Below are positions 63,445-64,000 of a stretch of 64,000 nt of DNA, piece by piece. The stretch's first letter is position 1; the number at the start of each line of letters is the position of its first letter. The stretch is from Komagataeibacter xylinus (GTDB lineage: Bacteria; Pseudomonadota; Alphaproteobacteria; Acetobacterales; Acetobacteraceae). A program made the position numbers and the translations under genes. A model generated the notes under the pieces. It was given only the letters and a program-made list of their open reading frames with translations. It was not told where the DNA came from and searched no databases. Location: positions 1 through 64,000 of the forward strand of contig NZ_QQBI01000007.1 of the NCBI RefSeq assembly GCF_004302915.1, written 5' to 3'.

Positions 63445-64000
63445 TCAGGGCGTGCCCGTGAGTGATCCAGTCACGAACGCAAGGGCCACGGCATTGGTCA
63501 GGGCCTGGGCATGACTCTGCGCATAGGCTGCCTGAGCCTGTCGTAGCGCGCTGGCCGTACTCGATGCATCGGTCAGGGTACCAACGCCATGGGCATAAGC
63601 CTGTGCTGCAGCCCGAAAAGCGCGGTCAGCGGCCGCCCGCAGGGCCATGGCAGCGCTCACCTGTGACAGGCTTGTCTGAAGCGCGTCTTCCGTCGTGGCA
63701 ACTTCGCGCGTCGCAGTATCAGTCTGTTGCTCCAGAGTATCTTTCGCCTGTGCCGCCCGGGATTCGGAAAGGCGGATTTCATTTGTACGTTGGCCGCCCA
63801 TGAAAATCGGCCAGTCGAACTGCATGAAAGCTCCGCCTTCCGGTTGCACGATTCCCGCGTTGGGAGAAGGCGTCGGTGTACCGAGGAGATCGGTCCCACG
63901 CGTCCGCATCTGCCCGATATAGCCTTCGACATTCGCGCCTATGGAGATCCTGGGCATCAGCGAGGCGTGGGCCACGTCCACGGCGGCGTTTGCGGCGCGC
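63445..64000 (-). CDS. TolC-family outer-membrane protein, partial
   Basis: The frame runs off the right edge: codons before the GTG at 63981 continue open (RAANAAV), so the true start lies beyond base 64000. The visible 185 residues show AHASLMPRISIGANVEGYIG, FDWPIFMGGQRTNEIRLSESRAAQAKDTLEQQ and a long C-terminal helix, the second half of a TolC-type efflux channel. It ends 31 bases after the convergent dehydrogenase gene. Confidence 0.85.
   Translation of the reverse strand, partial: RAANAAVDVAHASLMPRISIGANVEGYIGQMRTRGTDLLGTPTPSPNAGIVQPEGGAFMQFDWPIFMGGQRTNEIRLSESRAAQAKDTLEQQTDTATREVATTEDALQTSLSQVSAAMALRAAADRAFRAAAQAYAHGVGTLTDASSTASALRQAQAAYAQSHAQALTNAVALAFVTGSLTGTP

Overview
The window reads as GC-rich alphaproteobacterial DNA. 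Gene style, codon bias and the acetic-acid-bacterium flavour of several proteins suggest Acetobacteraceae, but this is inference; no rRNA or tRNA is present to place it. Most of it is one conjugative element with its cargo: an integrative and conjugative element (ICE) or a conjugative plasmid of the kind that combines an IncP-like Trb pilus, a VirD2-like relaxase and a DUF2285 excision-control module, as in the Mesorhizobium ICEMlSym family.

Left side (1-9.7 kb), accessory genes. A serine recombinase is cut short by what looks like an IS21-type transposon end. Then come a LysR regulator with a divergent epoxide-hydrolase-like gene, and a three-gene operon (Cap4/DUF4297-type nuclease, winged-helix middle component, DUF3732 SMC-like ATPase) that matches the layout of an ABC-three-component (Lamassu-type) anti-phage or anti-plasmid system. 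A second LysR gene diverges from a PdxA-family dehydrogenase plus a TIM-barrel partner.

Element core (9.9-24.6 kb). Order: ParB, DUF932, HU, TOPRIM primase-like protein, DUF2493, DUF736, XRE regulator, DUF6499/DUF2285 pair, excisionase-like wHTH, RepA, DUF2840, TraF peptidase, second DUF736, lytic transglycosylase, relaxase. Four DNA signals stand out: (i) the DUF6499 and DUF2285 frames are joined by a +1 slip site, like the frameshifted excision activator FseA; (ii) an IncP-like nic sequence lies eight bases from an inverted repeat, upstream of the XRE gene; (iii) the end of repA carries a perfect DnaA box, three iterons and an AT-rich repeat array, the layout of an iteron oriV; (iv) the leaders of the DUF2493 gene and the first DUF736 gene share an architecture whose stem differs in sequence but stays complementary.

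Cargo between relaxase and TraG (24.7-36.6 kb) is a metal island: a MerR-controlled CDF exporter, a three-gene RND heavy-metal efflux system of lower GC, an arsRCBH operon with an ArsO-like monooxygenase, and a CcdAB toxin-antitoxin pair.

Transfer operon (36.8-48.7 kb): TraG/VirD4, CopG-like protein, TrbB-C-D-E-J-L-F-G-I and DUF2274, mostly with overlapping start and stop codons; trbK is absent. A 10-bp hairpin covers the trbB ribosome binding site.

Right side (48.7-64 kb) holds stress and solvent/drug genes: LysR, two glutathione transferases, TetR, a frameshifted LOG gene, a DMT exporter, a truncated oxidoreductase, a tripartite RND pump, an ArsR-like regulator, a DsbA/FrnE oxidoreductase, an esterase, a MerR-controlled oxidoreductase, and a partial TolC gene running off the end. 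Three intergenic regions here share the site ATACG-N8-CGTAY, suggesting one small regulon. The true left and right ends of the element are not visible.
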